31,320 nt of DNA from HGM13006 sp964518645 (GTDB lineage: Bacteria; Bacillota; Clostridia; Oscillospirales; Oscillospiraceae), in contig CAZFGL010000007.1 of assembly GCA_964518645.1 (NCBI GenBank), positions 1-31,320 of the forward strand. The letters run 5' to 3'. A program made the position numbers and the translations under genes. Positions 7,697-15,818 of this stretch are shown piece after piece; within the stretch, counting starts at the first letter, position 1, and the number at the start of each line of letters is the position of its first letter. The notes below the pieces were generated by a model. It saw only the letters and a program-made list of their open reading frames with translations. It was not told the origin of the DNA and did no database searches.

Positions 7697-8414
7697 GGTC
7701 TCTCCCTTTTCTCTGCTGTTCCAGAAGCAGAAGTCCCTCGAAAATGTCCAGATCTTCCTTCATGGTGATTTTAAAATTCTTCTTGTTTGTTTTGGAGAAA
7801 TAGAGTCGTTTGCCCAGTGCAAAATACAGGCTGGTGGTATGGGGCTCTATGGTGTCCAGAATTCCCTGTTCCAGCCCGGTCTCATACGCCTCCATCACCT
7901 CCCCGTACCGGAAGGTCCACGGATTGCTGAATCCCTTCAATGTCTCCCGGAGGATGGACTGGGTGGTGCTGTACGGGTCATCCATAATACAGGTACACAG
8001 GGTCATATCCTCCGCAGCAATGGCGTTGCCATACTGCCGGCACACCCGGATGCTGTCATCTATAATTTCGTCTGTGGTCATGGGAGAAACCCCGAAGCTG
8101 ATTACCACAATATCATCCGGAGAGAGCTGATCTTTCAGATGAAAAATTCCGTTCATTGTGGAGCCCTGAAAGGTACTCCCCCCTTCGGTGAGCCAGCGGA
8201 GCTTGCTGATGTGATACTTCTCTGCAATACGCCGTGTTTCCTCCTGCCACTGGCTGTGACAGACGATCTCGATGGCGTCAATGTTTTCGTTATGCTCAAA
8301 CCGCTCCAGGGTATATGCCAGAATCGGCTTCCCCTGTATTTCTATAAACTGCTTGGGGATCCCGGCACCGATCCGGGCACCGGTGCCTCCCGCCAGTACA
8401 ATTGCAACATTCAT
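7683..8414 (-). CDS. TarI/IspD-family cytidylyltransferase-like protein
   Basis: About 243 residues from the chosen ATG (8412-8414, complement). An ATG three codons upstream has its Shine-Dalgarno only one base away, so the later one fits AAAGGA better. The N-terminus has an intact LAGGTGARIGAGIPKQF nucleotide loop, and the C-terminus keeps FKITMKEDLDIFEG, typical of IspD/TarI enzymes that transfer CMP to ribitol-5-phosphate or methylerythritol-4-phosphate. The mid-protein HDAxRP motif, whose Asp binds the metal, aligns with SFGVSP, so both Asp and Arg are missing. Next to a LicC/LicA fusion, TarI-like function for teichoic or polysaccharide precursors is more likely than isoprenoid synthesis (compare the pneumococcal tarIJ-licABC locus). 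Activity is doubtful because of the missing motif. Confidence 0.72.
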   Translation of the reverse strand: MNVAIVLAGGTGARIGAGIPKQFIEIQGKPILAYTLERFEHNENIDAIEIVCHSQWQEETRRIAEKYHISKLRWLTEGGSTFQGSTMNGIFHLKDQLSPDDIVVISFGVSPMTTDEIIDDSIRVCRQYGNAIAAEDMTLCTCIMDDPYSTTQSILRETLKGFSNPWTFRYGEVMEAYETGLEQGILDTIEPHTTSLYFALGKRLYFSKTNKKNFKITMKEDLDIFEGLLLLEQQRKGRDHDNI

Positions 8415-8450
8415 ATATCGCATGTCCTTTCGCCCTGTGATCTTATGCCC

Positions 8451-8479
8451 ACTATACCCGGATTCCCGGGACATGTCAA
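8451..8479 (-). promoter_or_regulatory. sigma-A promoter of the TarI-like / LicC-LicA operon
   Basis: TTGACA (8474-8479) and TATAGT (8451-8456) on the minus strand, spacer 17 bases, about 30 bases upstream of the gene start. The spacer contains GC-rich palindromic sequence (CCCGGG). Confidence 0.8.
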
Positions 8480-8483
8480 TAAA

Positions 8484-8533
8484 AAATCAACAAATCGTAA
8501 AAAATAAGATTTACAATCACCCCGTGTTGATTT
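8484..8533. promoter_or_regulatory. inverted repeat between divergent promoters, candidate operator
   Basis: AAATCAACA (8484-8492) and its perfect reverse complement TGTTGATTT (8525-8533) are separated by 32 bases, 41 bases centre to centre (about four helical turns). One arm sits just upstream of the minus-strand -35; the other overlaps the first base of the plus-strand -10. The adjacent HTH regulator is the obvious candidate to bind. A 9-bp match could arise by chance. Confidence 0.4.
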
Positions 8534-8538
8534 ATAAT
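8510..8538 (+). promoter_or_regulatory. sigma-A promoter of the XRE-TarI regulator gene
   Basis: TTTACA (8510-8515) and TATAAT (8533-8538), spacer 17 bases, about 45 bases upstream of the start codon. It is divergent from the TarI-like operon promoter, and the two share the intervening DNA. Confidence 0.75.
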
Positions 8539-8582
8539 ACACAGCATAATGAAACCACGCAGAAACAGAAAAGAGGATCATC

Positions 8583-9521
8583 ATGTCCATCGGCGCAAAC
8601 ATCCGCAAAAGACGATACGAACTGGGAATGAGCCAGCAGGAGCTGGCCACATCCATGGGCTATAAAACCCGCTCCACCATTGCAAAAATCGAATCCGGAG
8701 AAAACGATGTCACGGAAAAGAAGCTGCGTAAATTTGCACTGGCGCTGGACACCACCCCGGAGGCACTGTTGGGGAGCAGCTTTCCCCAGCCGGTTCCGGA
8801 GCCAACCGTTGCATCCTCCGGCCGGAGGACTGCCGCCATTATTCTGGCCGGTGGCAAATCCGGCAGAAACCGCCAGAATATCCCCAATCAGTTTATCAGC
8901 ATTCTGGGAAAACCGGTAATTGTATACTGTCTGGAGGCTTATCAGGCACACCCGGCCATCCATGATATTTATATTGTATGTCTGAAGGGCTGGGAGAACA
9001 TTGTCACCGCCTACGCCCAGCAGTACGGCATCACCAAGCTCCGCGGGCTGATCCCCGCCGCCGCCAGCGGTATTCTGTCCGTTAAAAACGGTGTGGAACA
9101 TGTCCGCAGTCTGTATGACGATGAGGATATTATCATTTTTCAGGAATCTACCCGCCCCATGGTCACCGTAGAAATGATTTCCAAGCTGATCAACGCCTGC
9201 AACGAGACCGGCAGCGCCAACATCTGCCGGTCCATGCGTGACAACGTTCAGTTCTCCTGCACAGAGGGAAAAGCCACATATCTTGACCGGGATGCGGTGG
9301 TGGATCTCCAGTCTCCCGAGGCTTATCGTCTCCGGGTGATCACTCAGGTCTTTGAGACGGCCGCACGGCGACGGCATGTGCTTCAGGAGAGCTGCTGCGC
9401 CATGCTGCTTTACAAGCTGGGGTATCCCATTCATTTCATTGAGGGCAGCACCACCAATCTGAAGATCATCCGGCAGGAGGACATTGCTATTTTCTCCGCT
9501 CTGATCCGGCAGGAGCTTTGA
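8583..9521 (+). CDS. XRE-family HTH protein fused to a degenerate TarI/IspD-like domain
   Basis: 312 residues. Residues 5-62 form an XRE/Cro-type helix-turn-helix (IRKRRYELGMSQQELA, then IAKIESGEN). A Pro-rich linker (67-80) leads to a TarI/IspD-like domain (82-312) with IILAGGKSGRN, ILGKPVIVYCLEAY and a late LKIIRQEDIAIF. Compared with the active enzymes, the lysine of PKQF is replaced by Asn (PNQF, 101-104) and HDAARP reads QESTRP (187-192), so catalysis is probably weak or absent while a nucleotide or sugar-phosphate site may remain. The gene is divergent from the TarI/LicC/LicA operon and upstream of two glycosyltransferase genes. The simplest reading is a regulator that senses a CDP-activated or phosphorylated precursor. 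Start ATG at 8583 follows AAGAGGATC. Fold assignment is fairly sure; sensing is inference. Confidence 0.75.
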   Translation: MSIGANIRKRRYELGMSQQELATSMGYKTRSTIAKIESGENDVTEKKLRKFALALDTTPEALLGSSFPQPVPEPTVASSGRRTAAIILAGGKSGRNRQNIPNQFISILGKPVIVYCLEAYQAHPAIHDIYIVCLKGWENIVTAYAQQYGITKLRGLIPAAASGILSVKNGVEHVRSLYDDEDIIIFQESTRPMVTVEMISKLINACNETGSANICRSMRDNVQFSCTEGKATYLDRDAVVDLQSPEAYRLRVITQVFETAARRRHVLQESCCAMLLYKLGYPIHFIEGSTTNLKIIRQEDIAIFSALIRQEL

Positions 9522-9556
9522 CTTCCGGCGCAGGTCGGCCTTTGGCAGCAGGCCGG

Positions 9557-9585
9557 TTGATAATCCTTTGGGAACGTGCTATAAT
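9557..9585 (+). promoter_or_regulatory. sigma-A promoter of the sugar-phosphate transferase gene
   Basis: TTGATA (9557-9562) and TATAAT (9580-9585), spacer 17 bases. Just upstream, CGGCCT/AGGCCG (about 9535-9556) can form a short hairpin without a T-tract, so it is not called as a terminator. Confidence 0.75.
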
Positions 9586-9630
9586 AAAGGATAATTTTTA
9601 AACCTGCCTGGAACACAAAGGAAACGATAA

Positions 9631-11022
9631 ATGAAAAACAAAGACGAATTAAAACGAATGATCATGCTGTGTGTATCCGCTGCGGCGGTGGTGGTCTTTG
9701 CCATCATCTTCGGCTTCGTGTGGTACCGCTGCTACGCCTCCAACAAAACCATTATTGAAGTTCCCTTCTGGCGTCGGGGCAACTATGTGGTGATCGGCCT
9801 TTATATGCTGATGCTGGCCCTGTTCTTCAAGCTCTTCGGCGGATTCGACGTGGGATACCGCCGGGCCTATGAGGTGGCCTTCGCTCAGGTTTTTGCCCTG
9901 TTCTGCGCCAACAGCATTACTTATTTACAGCTGTGTCTGATCGGCCACTGGAAGTTCCTCGAAAATGTGGAGCCCATGCTGTATATGACCGGTGTAGAGA
10001 TCCTTCTGGCCTGTATCTACGCTGTGGTCATACGCAGACTGTATGTGGCCCTTCATCCCCCCAGAAACATGGTACTGATCTACGGGGATGTCAACCCCCA
10101 GAATATGATCAACAAGCTTGGTACCCGCCGGGATAAGATTGCCCTGTGCGACATGCTCTCCTATCAGGAGGATATGGAGCTGATTCAGGAGAAGATCCTG
10201 AAATACCGCTGCGCCCTTCTCACGGACATCCCTGACGAGACACGAAACACCCTGATCAAGTTCTGCTTTGCCCAGGACATCCGGTGCTATTTTGTCCCCA
10301 AGCTCTCAGATGTTATGGTGAAAAGCGCCCACGATATTCACCTGTTCGACACCTCGCTCCTGGTGATGCGGAACCGGAACCTTACGGTGGAGCAGCGGCT
10401 TGCCAAGCGGTTCATTGATATTGTTGTATCCGGCATCGGCCTGATCGTCGCCTCCCCCTTTATGCTGGTGATTGCCCTGTGCGTCAAGCTCTATGACGGT
10501 GGCCCCGTGTTCTTTACCCAGCAACGGCTCACCCAGAACGGCAAGCTGTTCAAGATCTACAAATTCAGAAGCATGCGGGTGCAGCCCAACGAAGCCCATT
10601 ACCAAATGACCCGCCGGAACGACGACCGGATCACCCCGGTGGGCAAAGTGATCCGCAACCTCCATTTTGATGAACTTCCCCAGCTGCTCAACGTACTCAA
10701 GGGGGACATGTCCATTGTCGGCCCCCGGCCGGAATGTCCTCAGGTGGCCCGGGAATACGGGGGACTGATTCCGGAATTCGACTTCCGGCTGAAGGTCAAG
10801 GCGGGACTGACCGGTTATGCACAGGTCTATGGAAAATATAACACCACCCCCTTCGACAAGCTGAATATGGATCTGAATTATATTGAAAACTACTCCCTCC
10901 TGCTGGATCTGAAGCTGATGCTCATGACGGTCAAGATCCTGTTCCAGAAGGAGAAAACCGAAGGTGTGGAAGTCTGGCAGACCACCGCCGCAACGGAGGA
11001 AAAAACCGATGTCCGGAACTGA
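9631..11022 (+). CDS. polyprenyl-phosphate sugar-1-phosphate transferase (bacterial sugar transferase family)
   Basis: 463 residues. The N-terminal half has four or more membrane spans (first about 10-32) and a cytosolic nucleotide-binding-like segment. The C-terminal catalytic domain (about 255-445) begins with AKRFIDIVVSGIGLIV, a long membrane helix, then GGPVFFTQQRLTQNGKLF, IYKFRSMRV, HFDELPQLLNVLKGDMS and IVGPRPECP. These are the signatures of WcaJ/WbaP/EpsL-type enzymes, which move a sugar phosphate from a nucleotide sugar to undecaprenyl phosphate and so start a surface polysaccharide repeat unit. The sugar cannot be read from sequence. The gene follows the XRE-TarI regulator and is coupled to a glycosyltransferase by a 14-base overlap, so the pair likely makes the first steps of one glycan. 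Confidence 0.9.
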   Translation: MKNKDELKRMIMLCVSAAAVVVFAIIFGFVWYRCYASNKTIIEVPFWRRGNYVVIGLYMLMLALFFKLFGGFDVGYRRAYEVAFAQVFALFCANSITYLQLCLIGHWKFLENVEPMLYMTGVEILLACIYAVVIRRLYVALHPPRNMVLIYGDVNPQNMINKLGTRRDKIALCDMLSYQEDMELIQEKILKYRCALLTDIPDETRNTLIKFCFAQDIRCYFVPKLSDVMVKSAHDIHLFDTSLLVMRNRNLTVEQRLAKRFIDIVVSGIGLIVASPFMLVIALCVKLYDGGPVFFTQQRLTQNGKLFKIYKFRSMRVQPNEAHYQMTRRNDDRITPVGKVIRNLHFDELPQLLNVLKGDMSIVGPRPECPQVAREYGGLIPEFDFRLKVKAGLTGYAQVYGKYNTTPFDKLNMDLNYIENYSLLLDLKLMLMTVKILFQKEKTEGVEVWQTTAATEEKTDVRN

Positions 11023-11770
11023 TACCCCTCTGGTTTCCGTTATAATCCCCGCCTACGGCTGCGCCCATACCCTCCCCGATGCCATTGACTCCGCACTGAA
11101 CCAGCATGTTCCTGTAGAGATTCTGGTCATTGACGACTGTTCCCCGGATGATCTTTCTCTGGTCATGACCCGCTATCAGGCCGAGCCCAGAGTCCATTAT
11201 GTGCAGAACCCCCGGAATATGGGAGCTGCCGCCTCCCGAAACCAGGGGGTAGCCATGGCCAGCGGAGATTATGTGGCTTTTCTGGACGGAGACGACATGT
11301 GGGCTCCGGAAAAACTGACACTTCAGCTTGATGTCATGGTGTCCTCCGGTGCCGTGCTTTGCTGCACCGCCCGTGAGATGATGAATCCGGACGGCTCTAT
11401 GACCGGGCATGTCATTCCTGTTCGGGAGACCATCACCTACCGGGATCTGCTCCGGCACAACAGCATCAACTGTTCCTCGGTTCTTCTCAAAAGGGATGTG
11501 GCCCTCGCCTTCCCCATGGAGCACGAGGACAGCCACGAGGATTATATTACATGGCTGGGCATCCTGCGTCAGTACAGCTTCGCCCGGGGGGTTAATCTGC
11601 CCCTGCTGAAGTACCGGAAATCTTCCACCGGAAAGTCCGGCGGGAAGCTCCATTCCGCCGGGATGACCTGGCGGGTATACCGCTATATGGGCTTTGGAAC
11701 TGTAAAAAGTCTCTGCTGCTTTGTCAGCTACGCCTTCCACGGCGTCTATAAGCATTTCTTAAGTAAATAA
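11009..11770 (+). CDS. family 2 glycosyltransferase
   Basis: 253 residues from ATG 11009, which has GGAGGA eight bases upstream; an earlier in-frame ATG (10964) lies deep in the previous gene and lacks such a site. The GT-A fold is plain: VSVIIPAYGCAHTL, the nucleotide-binding EILVIDDCSPDD segment, AASRNQGVAMASG and the metal-binding FLDGDDMW. A C-terminal short hydrophobic stretch could associate with the membrane. It should add a sugar from a nucleotide donor to the lipid-linked intermediate made by the upstream transferase. Donor and acceptor are unknown. A strong terminator follows, closing the transcription unit. Confidence 0.88.
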   Translation: MSGTDTPLVSVIIPAYGCAHTLPDAIDSALNQHVPVEILVIDDCSPDDLSLVMTRYQAEPRVHYVQNPRNMGAAASRNQGVAMASGDYVAFLDGDDMWAPEKLTLQLDVMVSSGAVLCCTAREMMNPDGSMTGHVIPVRETITYRDLLRHNSINCSSVLLKRDVALAFPMEHEDSHEDYITWLGILRQYSFARGVNLPLLKYRKSSTGKSGGKLHSAGMTWRVYRYMGFGTVKSLCCFVSYAFHGVYKHFLSK

Positions 11771-11789
11771 GGGAAAACTCTCTGCATTT

Positions 11790-11823
11790 ACGTCGCTGTC
11801 ACTCCGGCAGCGACGTCTTTTTT
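11790..11823 (+). terminator. intrinsic terminator after the glycosyltransferase gene
   Basis: Perfect 9-bp stem ACGTCGCTG/CAGCGACGT (11790-11798, 11808-11816) with a 9-base loop, followed by C and six T residues. Confidence 0.88.
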
Positions 11824-11875
11824 ATTCCACTCATTTCCTGAAAATGATTGCAAGCCAGCGCCCCGTGTGCTACAC

Positions 11876-11881
11876 TATAAT
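11876..11881 (+). promoter_or_regulatory. -10 element of the phospho-signalling operon
   Basis: A perfect TATAAT lies 34 bases upstream of the first gene. There is no good -35 at 16-18 bases; TTGCAA at 11848-11853 is 22 bases away. Either the promoter is weak or it needs an activator. Confidence 0.45.
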
Positions 11882-11914
11882 ATATGAACAAATTATGTCG
11901 AAGGAGGTATGTGC

Positions 11915-12613
11915 TTGAATATTTCCTGCTTTTCCAACCCCGGCGGACGTACCGCAAACGAGGACCGCACCACCTTTTTCACCGGTGAAAAAGGTTTTCT
12001 TGCAGCCGTTGCAGACGGACTCGGTGGACACGGAAGTGGCGACAAAGCCGCAGAAGCCGCGCTGGAATATCTCTCCTTCCCGTTAAGCAGCCTTCAGCGG
12101 GAACCGCTGCAAATTCTCATTGAGGAAATGAATGAACACATCATGGCCTCCTGTTCCGGAAAGACCACACTTGCAATGGTGGCCTGCCAGGATGATACGG
12201 CCTGCACCCTCCATGTAGGGGACAGCCGGATCTACCAGTTCCGGGGCAATGAGATCATTTTCCAGACCCGGGATCACAGTGTCTCCCAGCTCTCTGCCGC
12301 AGTGGGCGAGATCTCCCCCGACGAGATCCGTGGTCATATAGACCGGAACAAGCTGCTCCGCTGCCTCGGCTCCCCCGATGGTGCCATCCCGGAGATCCAC
12401 TCCCTTCAGCTTCAGCCCGGGGACGGACTTCTTCTCTGCACCGATGGCTTCTGGGAACCCATACTGGAGCAGGAGATGCTGCACTGCTTCCAAAACGCCT
12501 CCGGCTCTGAGGACTGGCTCTCCGCCATGACGGATCTGATCGCCAGCCGTCTCAATGAACACAGCGATAATTATACCGGCTTATGCCTGATTTACGAGAG
12601 GAGCAACACATAA
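11915..12613 (+). CDS. PP2C-family protein phosphatase
   Basis: About 232 residues. The Ser/Thr phosphatase motifs are present: ANEDR near the N-terminus, DGLGGHGSGDKAAE, LHVGDSRIYQF, RDHSVSQL, and a late LLLCTDGFWE and DNYTGLCLIY; the conserved Asp residues bind two metal ions. It should remove phosphate from targets of the kinase encoded next, as PrpC/Stp does for PrkC/Stk. The Shine-Dalgarno AAGGAGG (11901-11907) is only one base from the first ATG (11909) but seven from an in-frame TTG at 11915, so TTG is the better start. It overlaps the kinase gene by one base (TAATG). The protein is cytosolic, with no membrane span. Confidence 0.9.
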   Translation: MNISCFSNPGGRTANEDRTTFFTGEKGFLAAVADGLGGHGSGDKAAEAALEYLSFPLSSLQREPLQILIEEMNEHIMASCSGKTTLAMVACQDDTACTLHVGDSRIYQFRGNEIIFQTRDHSVSQLSAAVGEISPDEIRGHIDRNKLLRCLGSPDGAIPEIHSLQLQPGDGLLLCTDGFWEPILEQEMLHCFQNASGSEDWLSAMTDLIASRLNEHSDNYTGLCLIYERSNT

Positions 12614-15600
12614 TGGAAAACTACTGCACTTACTGCATGTCCCCAAAGCCCGGAGACTTTTGCGGTTTTTGTGGAAAGAGACCTGACGAGTACGAACCTC
12701 TGCCCCATCACCTGTGCCCGGGCAGTGTGCTGGGCAACAAATATGTGGTCGGTCGCGTTCTCGGGGAGGGTGGCTTCGGCATTACCTATATCGGCATCGA
12801 CCAGCTGCTTGGTCTGAAACTGGCCATTAAGGAATACTTCCCCACCGGGCTTGTAAACCGGAACCACACCGCCACCTCCGCAGTCTCTGTCAATCTGGGG
12901 GATGCGCAGGCATCCTTTGAGCGTGGCCGCAGCCGCTTCCTTCAGGAGGCTAAAACGCTGGCCAAGTTCTCCGGCGAGTCCGGTATTGTGGGAATCCGGG
13001 ACTTTTTCAACGAAAACAACACCGCATATATCGTCATGGACTATCTGGACGGTATCACCCTGCGGGATTATCTGCAAAAGTACGGCAACCTCTCCTTTGA
13101 TGCTGCCGTAAAGCTCCTCACCCCGGTTATGAACTCCCTGAAAAAGGTTCATGCCCAGGATCTGATCCACCGGGACATCAGCCCCGACAACATCATGCTC
13201 ATGAAGGACGGTCAGGTGAAACTGCTGGACTTCGGTGCGGCCCGGAACATAACAGGCATGGACGAACGGAGTCTGTCCGTAATGCTCAAGCCCGGCTACG
13301 CCCCTGAGGAGCAATACCGCACCAAGGGTCGTCAGGGTCCCTGGACAGATGTATATGCGCTGTCCGCCACCATTTACCGTGCCATCACCGGACGCACCCC
13401 GGACGCTTCCAACGACCGCGCGTTCGTTGACGAGCTGCCCCTCCCCTCCGCACTGGGGGCTGTGATCACCCCCGGGCAGGAACAGGCACTGATGAAGGGT
13501 CTGGCAGTTCTGCAAAAGAACCGCTACCAGTCCGTGGATGAGCTGCTCAATGGATTCCAGCAGGCTGCATGGGACGGTGACAGTTCTGATGCAACAGAAT
13601 CCGACACCCCAACCCCCATCGGCACCGACCGTGAGGTCGTCACAGAAGCCCACGAGCCCCATGTTCCCGGTACCCCCCGGATCAAGGTCTCCCCTGCCCA
13701 TGCAACACCCCATCACGATTCCTCTGATACTCCCGCTTCCACTCCGGCACATGCTGAAGGTCCTTCCGATGCAGGGAAAGTACCGGGAAAGGAGGCACCC
13801 ACCCCTTTTGGCAAAAAGGCGGCCAGATCCCTCCTGGTGTACCTGGGAGTTCCTCTGACACTTCTGGCCGTCTTCCTTCTGGCACTGGGCGGCTTCGCAT
13901 ACATAGACAATCATGACTCTCAGAATCTGTTGATCTGTCTCCTTGCTCTTCCGCCGCTGATTCCGGGCATTCTCATGGTCTTCCTGTATCTGCGGAAACA
14001 GCCGAAGGATCAGTTCTCCATGCCCTGCCGTATCATGGGCATTGTGGCGCTTGTCCCTGCGGTGGTCTGCCTTGGGTTCTGTCTGCGCATGCCTGAGGTA
14101 TGGAACTTCTATCTGATTCAGTTTCTGCTGGATCTGTCGATCGCCTACCTGCTCCTTCGCCGGGGCTTTACCAGCCACCAGGCACGGAAGCGGATGCATT
14201 TTGTCGCCACAGTCTGTGGCGTGCTGTGTGTGATCGCCGTGATCGTCACCGTGGTAGCCACCACCCTCACCACAGTCACCATCGGTGACACCCGGATCCG
14301 CCGTTCAGACACAGAAGCCAGCATCACACTGGATCAGGTCAATATGAAACAGCTGGAGACACTCTCCACCCTGACCCGGCTGGAACGGCTCTACATCAAC
14401 TCCAGTTTCCTGGATGACCGGGCCATCGAGTATATTGCAAAGCTTTCCAACCTGACCACCCTCAGTCTCTACGGCAACGGCGACATTACCGATGTCTCCG
14501 GGCTCAGTTCCCTGACAAAGCTTCAGACGCTGAATCTTTCCGAAACCTCCATCACAGATATTTCTGTTGTGGAATTCATGCCTCAGCTGACCAACCTCTC
14601 CATCGACAGAACAGAGGTCTCTGATCTGTCCTCCGTTGCCGGGCTGGAGAATCTGAACAACCTGTCCATGAGCGGTCTTGAACAGGTGGACTACTCCACA
14701 TTGACCCTCCCTGCCACGGTGCGGTATCTTGATCTTTCCTATACAGGTCTGACGGATCTGACCTTGCTGGACACAGTGGAGTCCCTTTATTCTCTGGATG
14801 CCTCCGGGAACCAGCTGACCGATGTGCGGCCTCTGGAGAAATTCGACACTATCGACAATCTGACCCTGTCTGACAACAACATCTCCGATCTTACCGGCAT
14901 CCCGAACAGCAGCAGTCTTTACCTTTCCGGGAATCAGCTGACGGACATTTCTCCTCTTGATAGCTGCACCGGACTGTGGCAGCTGTATCTTTCCAACAAT
15001 GAGATCAGTGATATTTCCCCGCTGGAAAACTGCCCCCGGCTCTATTTTCTGGACCTGGAAAACAACCAGATCACAGATATTTCTGCGCTGGGATTCATGG
15101 ATCTGACCTTTCTGAATCTGGCATACAATCAGGTCTCTGACATTTCTCCCCTCTCCGAGAGTGTCAGCATGCAGTTCCTGTATATTGAACACAACCAGGT
15201 CACGGATATTTCCTGTCTCAACAACATGACAAACCTTTCTTCTCTGCGCTGCTACGACAATCAGATCACGGATATTTCCCCGCTACTGGCCACCCGCCTG
15301 CCGCAGGAACTGACCCGTCTGGATCTTCATGCCAACAACATCACGGACATTTCTCCCCTGCGACAGTTTCAGGCCCTTAGCACCGTGATCATCTCGGAAA
15401 ATCCGGTGGAAAATCTGAGTCCCCTGGCCGACTGCACCACCCTGACCAATATTCAGGCAAACGAGACCAGCGTTTCGGATATTACCTGTCTCAGCGGTAT
15501 GCCGAATCTGATCAACATTGAAGTGATCCGTACCAACGTCACTGACTTTTCCGTTTCCCCGGCCACCGGTCCCGACAACAACCTCTACCTGTACCTCTCC

Positions 15601-15798
15601 TACTCGGAAGCCCTGGATCTTGAGGCCATGGACGCCGCCCGTGAAACCGGCCTGCGCTACAGATTTTATGACGTTCCCGAAAAGAAGCTGAGATCCGTGG
15701 GCAACTACGGTAGCTGCTTTACCCCGGATATGACGGATCTGTATCTCCATCCTGTGGAGGAGATTCTGGGAACTGATGAAGCCGAGACCGAACCGTAA
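12613..15798 (+). CDS. receptor-like Ser/Thr protein kinase with zinc ribbon, five membrane spans and leucine-rich repeats
   Basis: 1061 residues from the ATG overlapping the phosphatase stop. Order: a zinc-ribbon-like tip (C5, C8, C17, C20); a kinase domain (about 42-310) with GEGGFGITYIG, catalytic Lys in LAIKEYF, HRDISPDN near 186, DFGAAR near 206 and APEEQY near 230; a Pro/Thr-rich linker to about 400; five hydrophobic spans (about 406-430, 440-461, 473-492, 498-516, 530-553); then about fifteen internalin-style repeats of about 22 residues with ITDISPL phasing (about 577-955), and a C-terminal tail. Five spans put the kinase inside and the repeats outside, so the protein could read an external ligand and phosphorylate internal partners. 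The next gene carries two FHA (phosphothreonine-binding) domains. PASTA repeats, usual in Firmicute kinases, are absent. The topology is inferred. Confidence 0.9.
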   Translation: MENYCTYCMSPKPGDFCGFCGKRPDEYEPLPHHLCPGSVLGNKYVVGRVLGEGGFGITYIGIDQLLGLKLAIKEYFPTGLVNRNHTATSAVSVNLGDAQASFERGRSRFLQEAKTLAKFSGESGIVGIRDFFNENNTAYIVMDYLDGITLRDYLQKYGNLSFDAAVKLLTPVMNSLKKVHAQDLIHRDISPDNIMLMKDGQVKLLDFGAARNITGMDERSLSVMLKPGYAPEEQYRTKGRQGPWTDVYALSATIYRAITGRTPDASNDRAFVDELPLPSALGAVITPGQEQALMKGLAVLQKNRYQSVDELLNGFQQAAWDGDSSDATESDTPTPIGTDREVVTEAHEPHVPGTPRIKVSPAHATPHHDSSDTPASTPAHAEGPSDAGKVPGKEAPTPFGKKAARSLLVYLGVPLTLLAVFLLALGGFAYIDNHDSQNLLICLLALPPLIPGILMVFLYLRKQPKDQFSMPCRIMGIVALVPAVVCLGFCLRMPEVWNFYLIQFLLDLSIAYLLLRRGFTSHQARKRMHFVATVCGVLCVIAVIVTVVATTLTTVTIGDTRIRRSDTEASITLDQVNMKQLETLSTLTRLERLYINSSFLDDRAIEYIAKLSNLTTLSLYGNGDITDVSGLSSLTKLQTLNLSETSITDISVVEFMPQLTNLSIDRTEVSDLSSVAGLENLNNLSMSGLEQVDYSTLTLPATVRYLDLSYTGLTDLTLLDTVESLYSLDASGNQLTDVRPLEKFDTIDNLTLSDNNISDLTGIPNSSSLYLSGNQLTDISPLDSCTGLWQLYLSNNEISDISPLENCPRLYFLDLENNQITDISALGFMDLTFLNLAYNQVSDISPLSESVSMQFLYIEHNQVTDISCLNNMTNLSSLRCYDNQITDISPLLATRLPQELTRLDLHANNITDISPLRQFQALSTVIISENPVENLSPLADCTTLTNIQANETSVSDITCLSGMPNLINIEVIRTNVTDFSVSPATGPDNNLYLYLSYSEALDLEAMDAARETGLRYRFYDVPEKKLRSVGNYGSCFTPDMTDLYLHPVEEILGTDEAETEP

Positions 15799-15818
15799 CA
15801 TACTGGAGGAAATCCACC

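Noticed and set aside
9535..9556. CGGCCT/AGGCCG hairpin as terminator of the XRE-TarI gene
   Set aside because: Only a 6-bp stem and no T-tract; it also overlaps the next promoter, so read-through is as likely.
12592..14199. 535-codon minus-strand open frame opposite the kinase gene
   Set aside because: No start signal or recognisable motif; it mirrors the codon bias of the intact kinase.
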